NCBI GenBank assembly: GCA_963715045.1 | Contig: CAVQRC010000004.1 | Coordinates: forward strand, 744,001 to 808,000 | Reading direction: 5' to 3' | Origin: CAVQRC01 sp963715045 | GTDB lineage: Bacteria > Planctomycetota > Planctomycetia > Pirellulales > Lacipirellulaceae | Length of the DNA stretch: 64,000 bases | Shown: positions 35,541-45,032 of the stretch, in pieces | How positions within the stretch are numbered: position 1 is the stretch's first letter | Layout: each line of letters starts with the position of its first letter | The notes under the pieces: generated by a model | Seen by the model: only the letters and a program-made list of their open reading frames with translations | The model's database searches: none | What the model was told of the DNA's origin: nothing | Translations under genes and position numbers: made by a program

Positions 35541-36554
35541 ATGCATATTCTGACCTTGGAAACGACTTGCGATGAAACTGCGGCGGCGGTCGTCACCGAC
35601 AGCTTGCAGGTTTGCAGTGCGGTCGTCGCTTCGCAGGATGAACTGCATCGAAGATTCGGGGGCGTCGTTCCGGAGATCGCCTCGCGGGCACACGTGGAGA
35701 GAATCCTGCCTGTGATTGACGAAGCGCTCCGCCGAGCGGGGCTGACCGTCGAGGATCTCGACGCGGTAGCCGTAGCGACCACCCCCGGGCTGGTTGGCTC
35801 GCTGCTGGTTGGGCTCACGGCCGCCAAGGTGCTGGCCTGGACGCTCAACGTGCCGCTCTTGGCCGTGAATCACCTTCAGGCTCACATCTACGCCTGCCAG
35901 ATGGTGAGCGACTTCGATGTGTTTCCCTGCGTGGGGCTCGTCGTCAGCGGAGGGCACTCGAATCTGTTCCGCTGCGAAACGCCGCTGGAGTTTGTGCCGC
36001 TGGGAGGCACGATTGACGATGCCGCCGGGGAAGCATTCGACAAAGTTGCCAGCATTCTGGGCCTTCCCTATCCGGGCGGACCAGCGATTGAACGAGCAGC
36101 TTCGGGTGGGGATGCTACTCGCTTTGCATTTCCCAGGCCGCTGTTGAAGGACGCTGACAGGCTCGACTTTAGTTTCAGCGGTTTGAAGACGGCCGTGCGG
36201 TATGCTGTCCAGCCACCCGGTCAGCAAGAGAATTCCGAACTGGACCGACAAACGATTGCGGATATGGCTGCCGGATTCCAGGAAGCGGTTGTTGAGTGTC
36301 TTGTCGGCAAGGCAGAGTTGGCCCTGGAACGTACGGGCTTCAAATGCCTGTGTGTGGGCGGGGGTGTTGCGGCGAATGAAAGATTGCGGGGGGCGTTCAA
36401 GGCCTCTGCGCGGCGCCGAGGTTTCCGGCTCGTCGTTCCGCCGCTCAATCTGTGCACAGATAATGCCGTGATGGGTGCGATCGCGATCGAGCGGCTTCGC
36501 GGTGGAGTCACCGCTGGCCTGGATCTCGATGTGACGCCGGGACTGATGCGTTAG
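35541..36554 (+). CDS. tsaD: tRNA threonylcarbamoyltransferase catalytic subunit TsaD
   Basis: A protein of 337 residues that transfers threonylcarbamoyl to A37 of ANN-decoding tRNAs with TsaB/TsaE. The family motifs are clear: LETTCDETAAAVV at the start, HRRFGGVVPEIASRAHVERI, TPGLVGSLLVGLTAAK, the metal-binding NHLQAHIYA, GLVVSGGHSNL and the later IDDAAGEAFDKVASILG and VCGGVAANERLR-like segment. The length is normal. Neither tsaB nor tsaE is in the window. It ends 28 bases before the convergent stop of the large VWA gene. Confidence 0.96.
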   Translation: MHILTLETTCDETAAAVVTDSLQVCSAVVASQDELHRRFGGVVPEIASRAHVERILPVIDEALRRAGLTVEDLDAVAVATTPGLVGSLLVGLTAAKVLAWTLNVPLLAVNHLQAHIYACQMVSDFDVFPCVGLVVSGGHSNLFRCETPLEFVPLGGTIDDAAGEAFDKVASILGLPYPGGPAIERAASGGDATRFAFPRPLLKDADRLDFSFSGLKTAVRYAVQPPGQQENSELDRQTIADMAAGFQEAVVECLVGKAELALERTGFKCLCVGGGVAANERLRGAFKASARRRGFRLVVPPLNLCTDNAVMGAIAIERLRGGVTAGLDLDVTPGLMR

Positions 36555-36582
36555 GCACCGATGCCTCGCTCGAACCCTTCCG

Positions 36583-39500
36583 TTACCCGGCATCGGCGGC
36601 GGCGTCGACACCAGCGTCCGCATTCGCATCGTCGGCGGCATCTGCACCAGCGTCGACATTGGCGTCTGCGGCGGCATCGTCGTTGGCCTCATCGACGGGC
36701 GCAGCAGCCTGACCGGCAAACGTGAACGTCTGAACGTCACCGATCCCTGAAAAGAACGGCAGGGCCGTGATTCGCACATACCTGCGATCTGCAGAAATCA
36801 CGCCATTTACCGACAGGTTTGTCCCCTGCGGAAGCGTGATGATGACAGGTTGATAGCCGACCGCGCCCCGTCCCAGGAGAAGTGGCTCGCCGTCTGGACC
36901 CAGTCGCGGACCCGTGTACTCGCCGGACGAGACTCGCGGATCGGACAACGCGTTGATCTGTTGGGCGAGGATGGCCCGGCTGAGTTCTCCCTGTTGTTGC
37001 ACGGCAGCGGCGATTTGCTGGGCTTCGATCGGGACGTCCCTCCGCCCCTGGTCCACCTCAAACAGTACAAGTGCGTCTTTGTCGTCGAGATCGATTTCCC
37101 TCCGTTCGTGCTTCTGATCGCGGCCGCGATAGTCGGTATACACATCGACGGTCACTTTTCCGGCGGTGACCTCACCCCAGACGCGGCGAATACGGACGCG
37201 ATACTGACCGTCGAATCCTTGCGGACAGACATACGTTTCGGCAAAGCCATCGGCGTTCAAGTCGTCGAAGCGGGCATAAGTGTCGCCAAGCATGACACCG
37301 CCCGAGGAGGTGCGGGGTTGTCGGAGCGAACAGACGGTTCCACCGGGCTCTTCGACGAGAAGATCCACATCCGCATCACCGGCCCAGCTCACTTTGACGA
37401 CGCAGTCACGGACCATTGCGCTGTTGAGATCGCGTCGAAAGGCCTTGAATTCGTCGGTACGTCCTTCCTGCTTGAGTTGCTCGAGCGTGGCCAGAGCGAC
37501 TCGCATGGCAATCTTCTTGTGTTCCAATTCATCTGCCGTCCAGGCCTGGGAAAGCAGACCCAGGGTGGCCCATTGAATTCCTTCCAGATCGTCGGTGCGT
37601 TGAGCGGAGCGCAGTCCGAGCAGATACGCCTCGTAGAGCAGCGGCTGCACCTTGACGACCTGCTGGCACAATCCAAGTACCCTCTGGTCGAGACCGATCC
37701 TGGAGAGGTATTGGGCGACATAGAGGAGTTGACTCGGGCTGTCTACAAACTCGACGGCCGACATCAAAGCCCGCTCGATCTCGCTGTTGTCGTACCCTTC
37801 AACCTGCATGGCGATGCCGAGGGCTTCGTACATCCACGGTTGCGGGTGCCCGTGACGCAGTGCCGCGCGAACCAGGGCGATCGTGTGACTCGTCTTCCCG
37901 GCCCGCATCAGATCACGAGTGGCCTGACGGATCTGCGGAGGATCGATGTCATGGGACTGAAAGTACTGATCCCAGAACGCCACTGGATCAGCAGCAGGGT
38001 CGACGTCGATCGGGGCAATCTCTGCGGGTTGAGCAGGAGTCTGGGCAGGGGTCAGCGTGAGGTCGGCTGGGGCATCGGTTGTGTCGTCAGGGACGCTGAA
38101 GAACCCACCACCGCCACCGCCGAATCCACCACCGCCACCGCCACCGCCGAATCCACCACCGCCACCGCCAAGCCCACCACCACCACCGCCGCCGCCGCCT
38201 AATCCACCGCCACCGCCACCGCCAAGCCCGCCCAAGCCGCCTTGGAAGTTGTTCGACTGAATAGGCAAGACGAGGTCAGCCACCGGATAGACCTTGACCG
38301 TCAATTCCGTTTCCGCCTCTTCGGGTGTCGTGATCAACAGGACTTCATCTCGAATGATGTAGGTCAGTTCGAGATTGCGGAGCATCAGGCGAAGAGCGGA
38401 GCGGAGGGTAATGCCCTGCATTTCGAAGGTTACCGTGGAGTCGGTAGGAATTCCGAGTTCCTCAAGCGCTGTTTCATCAAGCAGGATGGGGAGCTTGTAC
38501 TGCTCGCGCAAATCGCTGACGACCGATTCGAGTGGTGTATCGATGTAGCTGAGTTCCGTTTCGGTATCGAGAGCACGACGGATCTTCTGCTCTGCCCCAC
38601 CCTGTCCCTTCAAGTCCACCGCCTTGTATTTTTCGCGGCGGGCTGTCAGCTCTTCCCAGATTTCAGCTGGTGGGTAGACAATCGGAGGGTCATCGGGAAA
38701 GGGAATGCTCGAAAGCTCCGTCTGGTAGAGGGCCGCTATGTAATTGCGTTGTCGAGCAGCACGGATCACCTTGCTTTCGTAGTAATTGCCCCCCATCCGA
38801 CTGGCGAGATTGGCGACGCGGGGAGTCACGCCGCCGGGATCAATCTCTTCGATCACCGCCCCCTGGTCGTTGGCCGCCTGGAAGCGATGTTCGTCCATCA
38901 GCGAATCAAACCGCAGCATCAGTTGCTTGATCCGCTCCTGTCGGTCCTGGATGCGACGGGAGATGTCCTGCTGTTCGCGAACCCTCTCGAGGCTTTCTTG
39001 TTCGAGGCGTTCGAGTTGTTCCTGCCGCGATTCTCGCTGCTGGGCGGCGGTGATCGCCGATTCGAGCCGGTCGACGAGTTGTGCCCGCACCGCGGCGTCC
39101 AACTCGGGAGCTCCACGGACGCTCTGCAACTCCACTTTGAGATCTTGAATCGCCCGCGTCGGCTGCGAAGACATGATGTTCCGTGCCTGCTCGAGAGCAA
39201 TCTCTACCTCTTTCTGAATCATCTCCGCAATGACCGTCTGGTTCTGCAAATGCTCTTCCAGAAATGCGCCCGGGACACCATCCCCTTCGTTCCCAGCAGC
39301 AGCTGCAGAACCACCCGCGCGCTGGGCCACTCTCACGAGCTTCATGTCGCCCGAGGCATCGGCCACGGATTCCACCACCGGTGCGTTCTGGATCACGCGT
39401 TGCACGGTGGCGGCTTCGGGATTATTCGGATCATTTCGCAGAACGGCCTGGGCAAGCCTCTCCGCGCCCTGGAAGTTCCCAGTTGTGACCGCCTGCTCCG

Positions 39501-40620
39501 CAAGTGCCGTGAGCTGATCAACATCGTCATTGAAAATCCGACGAACTTCGGCCAGACCTTCCTCACCCACGGTCGGCAGCGTGATGCCATCGTCCGCGGC
39601 CGCATTTTCGACAACCGCCGCAAGGTACGCATTGTCCGGATGAGAGGGCTGAACGGTCGCCTGCCATTGCATCTGCCGGTTCTCTCCCGCCACGGCCGCG
39701 TCGACGTTGATTTCGACAGATTCACCCAAGACTCCGGTCGTCGAACCCACGAGGATGGTCGCTCGGTCGGATCGCAGTGGCGGAAGTTGCCGTGGATAGA
39801 CCGTCCCAAGTTCTTTGCTGATGTCAGACTCGCGCGGCCAGGCGACACCGCCTGTGGCTGACTCGGCCAACAGCCGGCCCGAATTTCGCGCCTTGCGAAT
39901 GTTCTCCTGTTCGGCTCGTTCAAGTGTCACTCCCTGATCTTCGTCGGCCAGGACCATCTTCTCGGCAACCACGAGATTGCCTCCCGATTGGTTGGCGATC
40001 GTCGCCAACAACGTCCCGTCCACGCGGGGACCGATCGCATAGCTCGAGACGGCGATCTGACTCGCCCGCAGTGCATCAAGCAACGGAGCCAGGGTTTCGG
40101 CGTCCAGGATGTTCATCAGGCTCACGCCGTCGCCCAGGTAGACGGCTGCTCGCCCGGCAGTCGAGGAGCGGTCGAACGCGGCGATCGCGGTCGAGAGAGC
40201 GACTTTCATATCCGTCGCACCCTCGGGAGCACGCTGCTGGAGCGCCTCGCGGGCAGCCTTCCATTCGCCAGACTCGGCCTTGACGAATCCATTCGTCAAA
40301 GGAATCGCCTCGAGGTCGACCGCGAACAACTGGACCCGCGTACCCGCTCCGAGCGACTGAACCATCTCGTCCAGCGCCGCCAGGGCAGACTCGCGATACA
40401 TCGCGACTTGTCCCGCAGATGTGTCGAACAGCACGACGACTTCGTGCTCGACGGCTCGAGGGATTTCCTCGCTGGCGGTCAAGTTGACGGCAAAATAGGT
40501 CTCGCCACCTGGCTGGTCGAAGACCTCTACCCTGGCCGGAGTAACGGCCAGGCAGGTGACCGAGTGTGCGACACAGAGAGCAATTGCGAGAAGGTTTCGC
40601 GAAAGGCGAAAACTCGACAT
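36583..40620 (-). CDS. Large secreted VWA / secretin-N0 / glycine-rich protein
   Basis: A protein of 1345 residues with a signal peptide (LLAIALCVAHSVTCLA). Residues 55-235 form a von Willebrand A-like domain; the metal site DxSxS reads DTSAG, so it is degenerate. A coiled, Gln/Glu-rich region follows (about 440-580). At about 690-775 is an N0/STN-like secretin fold (YIDTPLESVVSDLREQYKLP, then LLITTPEEAET). Next is a poly-Gly block (about 793-840), then helical TPR-like repeats (about 880-1060). A DUF2135-like beta domain (DVDLLVEEPGGTVCSLRQ) comes near 1085. A low-complexity Ala/Asp tail ends the protein. Adjoining VWA, N0 and DUF2135 modules suggest an envelope-associated scaffold; the specific role is unknown. 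A ribosome site (GGAG) lies nine bases before the ATG. Confidence 0.78.
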   Translation of the reverse strand: MSSFRLSRNLLAIALCVAHSVTCLAVTPARVEVFDQPGGETYFAVNLTASEEIPRAVEHEVVVLFDTSAGQVAMYRESALAALDEMVQSLGAGTRVQLFAVDLEAIPLTNGFVKAESGEWKAAREALQQRAPEGATDMKVALSTAIAAFDRSSTAGRAAVYLGDGVSLMNILDAETLAPLLDALRASQIAVSSYAIGPRVDGTLLATIANQSGGNLVVAEKMVLADEDQGVTLERAEQENIRKARNSGRLLAESATGGVAWPRESDISKELGTVYPRQLPPLRSDRATILVGSTTGVLGESVEINVDAAVAGENRQMQWQATVQPSHPDNAYLAAVVENAAADDGITLPTVGEEGLAEVRRIFNDDVDQLTALAEQAVTTGNFQGAERLAQAVLRNDPNNPEAATVQRVIQNAPVVESVADASGDMKLVRVAQRAGGSAAAAGNEGDGVPGAFLEEHLQNQTVIAEMIQKEVEIALEQARNIMSSQPTRAIQDLKVELQSVRGAPELDAAVRAQLVDRLESAITAAQQRESRQEQLERLEQESLERVREQQDISRRIQDRQERIKQLMLRFDSLMDEHRFQAANDQGAVIEEIDPGGVTPRVANLASRMGGNYYESKVIRAARQRNYIAALYQTELSSIPFPDDPPIVYPPAEIWEELTARREKYKAVDLKGQGGAEQKIRRALDTETELSYIDTPLESVVSDLREQYKLPILLDETALEELGIPTDSTVTFEMQGITLRSALRLMLRNLELTYIIRDEVLLITTPEEAETELTVKVYPVADLVLPIQSNNFQGGLGGLGGGGGGGLGGGGGGGGGLGGGGGGFGGGGGGGGFGGGGGGFFSVPDDTTDAPADLTLTPAQTPAQPAEIAPIDVDPAADPVAFWDQYFQSHDIDPPQIRQATRDLMRAGKTSHTIALVRAALRHGHPQPWMYEALGIAMQVEGYDNSEIERALMSAVEFVDSPSQLLYVAQYLSRIGLDQRVLGLCQQVVKVQPLLYEAYLLGLRSAQRTDDLEGIQWATLGLLSQAWTADELEHKKIAMRVALATLEQLKQEGRTDEFKAFRRDLNSAMVRDCVVKVSWAGDADVDLLVEEPGGTVCSLRQPRTSSGGVMLGDTYARFDDLNADGFAETYVCPQGFDGQYRVRIRRVWGEVTAGKVTVDVYTDYRGRDQKHERREIDLDDKDALVLFEVDQGRRDVPIEAQQIAAAVQQQGELSRAILAQQINALSDPRVSSGEYTGPRLGPDGEPLLLGRGAVGYQPVIITLPQGTNLSVNGVISADRRYVRITALPFFSGIGDVQTFTFAGQAAAPVDEANDDAAADANVDAGADAADDANADAGVDAAADAG
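38101..38242 (-). repeat. Glycine-rich coding tandem repeat
   Basis: Imperfect GGTGGCGGT-type repeat on the coding strand, encoding nearly pure glycine with Leu and Phe interspersed. It could vary in length by slippage. Confidence 0.85.
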
Positions 40621-40973
40621 CTTTCAAGACTCCAAAGAGGGATATGGGTGTGGGATCCCCTGATTGCCGTGGTTGCCCAACAATCCTAGATTAACGTCTG
40701 AAGTGGGCCCCGACAAACCACGCATCGTGTACGTAAACCTAGATGCTACAGACATCTACAGTCTATTCCGCTGGTCTTAGCGCTGCCAACAGAATTCGTC
40801 AAAATCAGCTCCTGCAGACCACGCTCTAAGGTCTCCTCGTTCGGATTAGATCGTTTTATTCACGAGATTCGCTGCAACCGGACGTGTTCGCCCGAACCGG
40901 CGACCGCATCGTTCCTGCTAGAATGACGTAAATTACCGCATCGCATATTCTTAGGAGCTTCCGCTACCGGCCC
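40621..40973. other. Divergent intergenic region between the VWA and permease genes
   Basis: 353 bases. An AGGAG sequence lies near 40952. AT-rich patches occur around 40720-40860. No hairpin or conserved frame is evident. Confidence 0.4.
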
Positions 40974-42878
40974 GTGGCGATGCCCGAAACCCCTGCTCTC
41001 ATCGCTCTCTTGACGACGGCCGCGATTTTCGTCGGTCTCTTCGTGTTGCGCCGGAACGTGCCGGTCGAATTGCTGTTTCTCAGCGGCCTCGTGATTGTCA
41101 CGCTGACGGGCGTCATCTCTATTGATCAGGCACTCGCTGGTTTCAGCAATAAGGCGGTTTTTACCATCGGGGGACTGCTGATCGCATCGTCCGCTTTGCG
41201 GACGACCGGGGCGGTTGACTGGATTGGCCAGCGACTTCTGGGCTCGGCGACGACCGAGCGAACCGCGCTGATTCGCCTCCTCACCGTGCTGCCGCTCTCC
41301 GCGGTTGTGATCAACACCCCGATCGTGGCCATGTTGACTCCCGTGGTGATTGACTGGTGCCGCCGCCGGGAGGTATCCCCGTCGCGACTGCTGATACCGC
41401 TGAGCTACCTGGCCATCCTCGGTGGCGTGTGCACGCTGATCGGGACGACGACCGTGCTGGTCGGCAATGGCGAACTTCAGAGGAAGGCGGCGGAGTTTGC
41501 AGCGGAGTTTCCCACCGCCACCCCGGGCAGTCTCCGCGAACTCTCCTTTCTGGAAATCACTTGGGCCGGTGCTCCGTGTGCTTTGGCGGGAGGACTCTAC
41601 ATACTTTTTGTCGCGCCGCGACTGCTCCCCAACAGGACGGAGCTGATCCAGCGGCTGGGAGAGCAACGGCGCGAGTATTTGCTGGAAATGCTGGTTCACC
41701 CCACTTGTCCCCTCATCGGAAAGACGGTGGAACAGGCGGGACTGCGAAACCTGCCAGGGTTGTTCTTAATTGAAATCGACCGGGCAGGTGACATTATTAC
41801 CCCAGTCGCGCCCCAGGACGCGATTCAAGCACACGATCGTATGATCTTTACCGGAGTCGTCACGACGATTGCGGATCTCGAGCGTGTCCCTGGAATGGTG
41901 CCGGCCGCCGACCTGACCTACGAGTTCAAGCCGGCCCAGCGTACTCAGCGGGTGCTCACCGAGGCCGTGTTATCGCCGGGTTCACCATTGATCGGGAGAA
42001 CCGTCCGCGAAGCGAATTTCCGCAAGCTGTACAACGCGGCCGTTGTCGCCGTGCACCGCAATGGACAGAGGATGTCTCGCAAAATCGGCGGGATTCGACT
42101 CGAGGTTGGGGACACGCTGCTGCTTCAGACACGAGACGACTTTGTTGCTGCCCACCGCAACAATCACGAGTTCTACCTGGTGAGTCGCGTCGACGGTTCC
42201 AGCGCCCGGCGTCACGATCGCGCGGTGCTGGCGATGTTGCTGTTCGCAGCGCTGGTGATGTGGTTCATCGCGGCGAGCTTTTTCGCAAACGGCACCTCCG
42301 GCTCGCCCTGGCAGAGCGTACTGAGCCGCGACGTTCCGCCGATGGCCGCGATTGCGATCGCATTGGCGATGATCGGCCTGCGTTGCATTCGACCTGCAGA
42401 GGCGCGGGCGGCGCTTGATCTGCGTATTCTGCTCACGATTCCCGCGGCACTAGGCCTGGGGGCTGCGCTGGAACACAGCGGGGCCGCTGGCTGGCTGGCC
42501 GAAGGACTTGTAGGTCTGTTGACTCCCGGGCAAGTGCCCGAGGCCGCGAAACCGTGGATTCTGTTTATCGCCATCTACTTCGTGACGGTCTTGTGCACCG
42601 AGTTGATTACCAACGTGGCGGTGGTGGCAATGATGCTTCCGATCGCGATTCAGACCGCAATCACGGGAGGTTTCGAACCGCGACCCTTCGTGATCGGGGT
42701 AATTATCGCCGCCTCGCTGAGTTTCGTGACACCGATCGGTTACCAGTCCAACCTCCTGGTCATGGGGCCTGGGGGGTACGAGCCGCGCGATTACTTCAAG
42801 GTAGGTGCGCCGCTGAGCCTGTTGACCGCAGTCATTTCTCTACTCGTCATCCCCTCTGTCTGGCCCTTTGGGAGCTGA
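40974..42878 (+). CDS. SLC13/DASS-type permease with TrkA-C domains
   Basis: A polytopic protein of about 634 residues. The N-terminal helices match the CitT/SLC13 (DASS) group: LFLSGLVIVTLTGVISIDQA, then AVFTIGGLLIASSALRTTG and the NTPIVAMLTPVVIDWC turn. The middle cytoplasmic region (about 215-400) contains two RCK-C/TrkA-C-like domains (NFRKLYNAAVVAVHRNGQRM is in the second). The C-terminal helices contain TELITNVAVVAMMLPIAI and VTPIGYQSNLLVMGPGGY. It probably imports an anion such as sulfate, phosphate or a carboxylate. The start may be GTG 40974 or ATG 40980. The next gene begins five bases after the stop. Confidence 0.85.
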   Translation: MAMPETPALIALLTTAAIFVGLFVLRRNVPVELLFLSGLVIVTLTGVISIDQALAGFSNKAVFTIGGLLIASSALRTTGAVDWIGQRLLGSATTERTALIRLLTVLPLSAVVINTPIVAMLTPVVIDWCRRREVSPSRLLIPLSYLAILGGVCTLIGTTTVLVGNGELQRKAAEFAAEFPTATPGSLRELSFLEITWAGAPCALAGGLYILFVAPRLLPNRTELIQRLGEQRREYLLEMLVHPTCPLIGKTVEQAGLRNLPGLFLIEIDRAGDIITPVAPQDAIQAHDRMIFTGVVTTIADLERVPGMVPAADLTYEFKPAQRTQRVLTEAVLSPGSPLIGRTVREANFRKLYNAAVVAVHRNGQRMSRKIGGIRLEVGDTLLLQTRDDFVAAHRNNHEFYLVSRVDGSSARRHDRAVLAMLLFAALVMWFIAASFFANGTSGSPWQSVLSRDVPPMAAIAIALAMIGLRCIRPAEARAALDLRILLTIPAALGLGAALEHSGAAGWLAEGLVGLLTPGQVPEAAKPWILFIAIYFVTVLCTELITNVAVVAMMLPIAIQTAITGGFEPRPFVIGVIIAASLSFVTPIGYQSNLLVMGPGGYEPRDYFKVGAPLSLLTAVISLLVIPSVWPFGS

Positions 42879-42883
42879 CGCAA

Positions 42884-44044
42884 ATGAAATCAAGTGTTCT
42901 TCTCGCGGTTTTCTCTGCTGGCCTGGGAGCCGCACTCACATCACTGGTTGTTGGTGATCCAGCAGGTGAGCTCGATATCGCCATCGTCGCCGAAGCTGGC
43001 AATGCGAATCTGCGAGCTCCCGGATTAGCGGCCAGAGGCGAAGACACGTCACGCCTGACGCCGGATGAGCAGGTCAATATCCGTGTCTATGAAGACGTAA
43101 ATCGAAGCGTGGTCAACATCAGCACGCGGAGCCAGGTTCAGGACGGATTCTGGTACTCAGACGAAGTTGCTCATGGCTCGGGCTCCGGTGCTGTGCTCGA
43201 TCAATCAGGCCACATTCTCACGAACTTCCACGTCGTTGACGGTGCGGATTTCGTGGAAGTCCGTCTGGCCAACAATCAGAGCTATCAAGCGACTTTGGTC
43301 GGGGCCGACAAAATAGACGACATTGCGATCCTTAAGATCGATGTCCCGCCGTCCGAACTGAATCCCATCAAGATTGGGGATTCATCCAACCTGAGGGTCG
43401 GTCAGCGCGTATTCGCGATCGGCAATCCGTTCGGTTGGGATCGCACTCTGACGACTGGAATCATCTCGAGCCTCAACCGCACGCTTCCCAGTCGTAGTCA
43501 ATTCCGGACGATGAAGGCGTTGATCCAGACCGATGCAGCCATGAATCCCGGTAATTCAGGCGGACCTCTCCTCAACACTTCCAGTGAGATGATCGGCATG
43601 AACGTTGCGATTGCAACGGGACCGGCGAGGCAAAATTCGGGTGTGGGTTTCGCGATTCCAGCGAAGCGAATTCAGCGGATCGCGAGGGAGCTTATCGACT
43701 CGGGAAGAGTGACGCGCGCCGATATCGGAATTGTCGCTGTAGTGCAGACGGAAGGCGGATTGCTGGTTCAGAAGTTGCTCCGCGGAGGTGCGGCCGAACG
43801 GGCCGGTCTGCGGCCGATTCGAGTGATCGTTCGAAAGCGACAACAAGGCCCCTTCATTTACGAGCAAAGGTCGTATGACATCGAAAACGCCGACCTGATC
43901 ACGGCGGTGGGTGGCGAGCCGGTGCGTACGCCCGCAGAGTTTCTCGAGGCTGTGGAATCGCATCGACCGGGTGACACTGTGCGGATCGGGATCATTCGAA
44001 ACGGCCAATACCGCGAACTCGAAGTCACACTCGGAGCGAGCTAG
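42884..44044 (+). CDS. HtrA/DegP-like periplasmic serine protease with one PDZ domain
   Basis: A protein of 386 residues with an N-terminal signal or anchor (VLLAVFSAGLGAALTSLVVG). The trypsin-like domain has the catalytic His in ILTNFHVVDGA, Asp in KIDDIAILKID and Ser in MNPGNSGGPLLN. A single PDZ domain covers about residues 285-385 (ENADLITAVGGEPV). DegP has two PDZ domains and DegS one, so this is the DegS/HhoB-like size class. It degrades misfolded envelope proteins or activates a stress pathway. The start lies five bases after the permease stop, so it is almost certainly co-transcribed. The frame is open much further upstream, overlapping the permease, which is chance. Confidence 0.92.
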   Translation: MKSSVLLAVFSAGLGAALTSLVVGDPAGELDIAIVAEAGNANLRAPGLAARGEDTSRLTPDEQVNIRVYEDVNRSVVNISTRSQVQDGFWYSDEVAHGSGSGAVLDQSGHILTNFHVVDGADFVEVRLANNQSYQATLVGADKIDDIAILKIDVPPSELNPIKIGDSSNLRVGQRVFAIGNPFGWDRTLTTGIISSLNRTLPSRSQFRTMKALIQTDAAMNPGNSGGPLLNTSSEMIGMNVAIATGPARQNSGVGFAIPAKRIQRIARELIDSGRVTRADIGIVAVVQTEGGLLVQKLLRGGAAERAGLRPIRVIVRKRQQGPFIYEQRSYDIENADLITAVGGEPVRTPAEFLEAVESHRPGDTVRIGIIRNGQYRELEVTLGAS

Positions 44045-44156
44045 TGGCACTTCTAATTGGGGGCGTCAGCCAGGCGATATCTCTTTTCAGAAAAACGACT
44101 TGAAGACGTCGGCAGGCTCCCCGGAATAATCCATAAACTTTTCCTATTTTGCCCCC

Positions 44157-44184
44157 TTGAGTCTTCAGTCGGTTGCGGTATCAT
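44157..44184 (+). promoter_or_regulatory. Putative promoter upstream of the thioredoxin-like gene
   Basis: TTGAGT (44157-44162) and TATCAT (44179-44184) are spaced by 16 bases and match the vegetative -35/-10 pattern. A palindrome follows at 44193. A start here would give a leader of about 235 bases before 44431. Confidence 0.35.
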
Positions 44185-44192
44185 GCCCGGCA

Positions 44193-44209
44193 GTGTGCGG
44201 TCCGCACAC
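44193..44209 (+). promoter_or_regulatory. GTGTGCGG/CCGCACAC palindrome (operator candidate)
   Basis: A perfect eight-base inverted repeat around one T, positioned just downstream of the putative -10 box. This is a usual place for a repressor site; the regulator is unknown. Confidence 0.4.
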
Positions 44210-44430
44210 CCCCACCTTAAATCCCACCTGCCATTCCCTGCCTGGCAAATCCTGATTCACACATTCCTCACGCCGTGAATAGCGTTGAGCTGCAACTCGC
44301 TCCCGGGATTCGTTCTGTCTCTCGAGAGCCGACCGGTTTTCGTTGCCGCTCGACACGAACCCCTTACCGGTGAAGCGATCGGGCCTCGTCGGAATCGTTA
44401 CCAGGAGTCTTATTTAGGAGCATTGATTTT

Positions 44431-44988
44431 ATGGGATCCTACGCAACTGCCGTCGTCATTCTGAGTCTCTTCGGCGCCGCACCCGAACCGGCGGCCGACA
44501 CTGCGATCACCTGGGAGAACGACTACGGCAAAGCCCTCGCCGAAACACGTCTCAACGAACTGCCATTGCTTGTCGTGCTGGACAGCCCTGGCAATCGGCA
44601 GGGTGTGGTCAAAACGGTCAGTATGGGACAAGGCAGTAACGTTCCAGCTTCAGAAGATTTGCTGAAACAGTACGTGCGGTGCCATATTGATGTCTCGACC
44701 GAATACGGCAAGCGTGTGGCGTCTGCCTTCAAAGCGACTACGCTCCCGCACGTGGCGATCATCGACAAGACCGGCAGTAAGATCATCAGCCGTACGTCAG
44801 GTCAGTTGACGCAGGACCAATGGCAAGCGACCCTGATCCGCCACAAGGAGGGCTTGGTTCCCGTTTCTGCCACGTCGGTTCATGCACGACGTCTTCGAGC
44901 GAATCGGCGAGCTACCAGCAGTACTTTCAACCGAGCGGCAACTGCCCGAGTTGCCAGCGATATCGATAACCACACGGTCCGGCATTGA
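44431..44988 (+). CDS. Thioredoxin-fold protein without the CxxC motif
   Basis: A protein of 185 residues. The fold pattern is a beta strand (LNELPLLVVLDSPGN), a helix and the cis-Pro region with TTLPHVAIIDKTGSKI, as in thioredoxin-like proteins. The position of the active-site CxxC holds SPGNRQ, so redox activity is not expected. The N-terminal hydrophobic segment (TAVVILSLFGAA) may be a signal. The last 45 residues are Arg-rich and look poorly conserved. TAGGAG lies 10 bases before the ATG. A strong hairpin follows the gene. Confidence 0.65.
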   Translation: MGSYATAVVILSLFGAAPEPAADTAITWENDYGKALAETRLNELPLLVVLDSPGNRQGVVKTVSMGQGSNVPASEDLLKQYVRCHIDVSTEYGKRVASAFKATTLPHVAIIDKTGSKIISRTSGQLTQDQWQATLIRHKEGLVPVSATSVHARRLRANRRATSSTFNRAATARVASDIDNHTVRH

Positions 44989-45004
44989 AGCCTTTATCCG
45001 AACC

Positions 45005-45032
45005 AACAGCCCAGGCTTTTGCCTGGGCTGTT
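45005..45032 (+). terminator. Stem-loop after the thioredoxin-like gene
   Basis: AACAGCCCAGGC and GCCTGGGCTGTT make a perfect 12-base stem with a TTTT loop, 16 bases after the stop. There is no long T-run after it, so termination strength is uncertain. Confidence 0.7.

Noticed and set aside
35499..36779. A 426-codon open frame on the minus strand
   Set aside because: Antisense to tsaD, whose motifs are unambiguous.
38101..38242. Regular short repeat that could suggest a CRISPR array
   Set aside because: It is a continuous glycine-coding stretch inside an open frame, with no spacers and no cas genes.
38242..39861. A 539-codon open frame on the plus strand
   Set aside because: Antisense to the large VWA gene and lacks any domain.
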